The position numbers were made by a program, and so were the translations under genes. Positions 5,621 to 5,863 of a stretch of 5,863 bases of DNA are shown piece by piece (the first letter of the stretch is position 1; every line of letters starts with the position of its first letter). The notes beneath the pieces were generated by a model, which had not been told where the DNA came from, did no database searches, and saw nothing but the letters and a program-made list of their open reading frames with translations. The DNA lies in NCBI GenBank assembly GCA_003500765.1, contig DNQL01000102.1, positions 1-5,863 of the forward strand. The letters are read 5' to 3'. This DNA is from Elusimicrobiota bacterium. Lineage in GTDB: Bacteria > Elusimicrobiota > Elusimicrobia > Elusimicrobiales > UBA9959.

Positions 5621-5863
5621 TCAGCCCTTGTAGGGCATGATGGCCAGGTTGCGGTTGATCTTGATGGCCCGGGTTATCTGGCGCTGATGCTTGGCGCAGG
5701 CGCCGGTGATGCGGCGGGACAGGATCTTGCCGGTGTCGGTGCAGAAGGTCTTGAGCAGCTGGGACTGCTTGTAGTCTATCGTGTGGATCTTCTCCGCGCA
5801 GAGGCGGCAGACCTTGCGCCGCGGGGCGAAATGGCGCCTGCCGAAGGGCCTGCGGGGACCCGC
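5621..5863 (-). CDS. rpsR: 30S ribosomal protein S18 (N-terminus beyond window)
   Basis: Small-subunit protein that partners with S6 on the platform of the 30S ribosome. Eighty codons plus the TGA at 5623-5621 are visible, running off the right edge, so probably only a few N-terminal residues are missing. The core is typical: RRKVCRLCAEKIHTIDYKQ, LLKTF, then GKILSRRITGACAKHQRQI and the end RAIKINRNLAIMPYKG. The visible N-terminal stretch is basic and Arg/Pro/Gly-rich. It carries CxxC plus a further Cys and His in CAKH, the Cys-containing form of S18 that may bind zinc, and an additional Cys in TFCTDTG. The neighbouring rplI confirms the identity. Confidence 0.97.
   Translation of the reverse strand, partial: AGPRRPFGRRHFAPRRKVCRLCAEKIHTIDYKQSQLLKTFCTDTGKILSRRITGACAKHQRQITRAIKINRNLAIMPYKG

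Noticed and set aside
1..5863. CRISPR array, insertion sequence, tRNA or phage remnants
   Set aside because: No regularly spaced repeats, terminal inverted repeats, transposase motifs or tRNA cloverleaf were seen; the genes fill nearly the entire window.

Overview
The window is a compact, fully co-directional gene block read on the minus strand, so the text below follows transcription from high to low coordinates. It is GC-rich bacterial DNA with almost no non-coding sequence. Three findings point to a diderm bacterium: a MlaE/MlaF/MCE lipid transporter, an MCE protein with a probable outer-membrane beta domain, and ATA used freely for Ile and AGG for Arg despite the high GC. The last two traits do not look like a typical gamma- or betaproteobacterium. 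An Elusimicrobiota- or Desulfobacterota-like lineage is a tentative guess that the window alone cannot settle.

Layout in transcription order: the 3' part of rpsR (ribosomal protein S18, cut by the right edge), rplI (L9), a 44-nt gap with a GC-rich hairpin, dnaB (replicative helicase), 11 nt, alr (alanine racemase), 1 nt, mlaE (lipid ABC permease), a 4-nt ATGA overlap, mlaF (ABC ATPase), a 33-nt AT-rich gap, and an MCE/MlaD-type gene cut by the left edge. No stretch over 50 nt lacks a gene. There is no sign of mobile elements, CRISPR, tRNA or rRNA.

The first half (rpsR-rplI-dnaB) is the common ribosomal/replication neighbourhood, and dnaB-alr adjacency is also common. The second half is a minimal Mla-like phospholipid transporter (E-F-D) packed against alr, so peptidoglycan precursor supply and outer-membrane lipid trafficking could share a transcript with translation and replication genes.

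The most interesting item is the MCE protein. It has an N-terminal membrane anchor, one MCE domain, a long helical region, and then a segment that looks like amphipathic beta strands starting with a strand of alternating aromatic residues. This architecture fits a single-protein bridge from inner to outer membrane, like the MlaD described in diderm Firmicutes (Veillonella), rather than the short E. coli MlaD that works with the shuttle MlaC. No mlaC or mlaB is seen in the window. A second oddity is a His/Gly-rich tail on MlaF encoded by an 18-nt-spaced microduplication.
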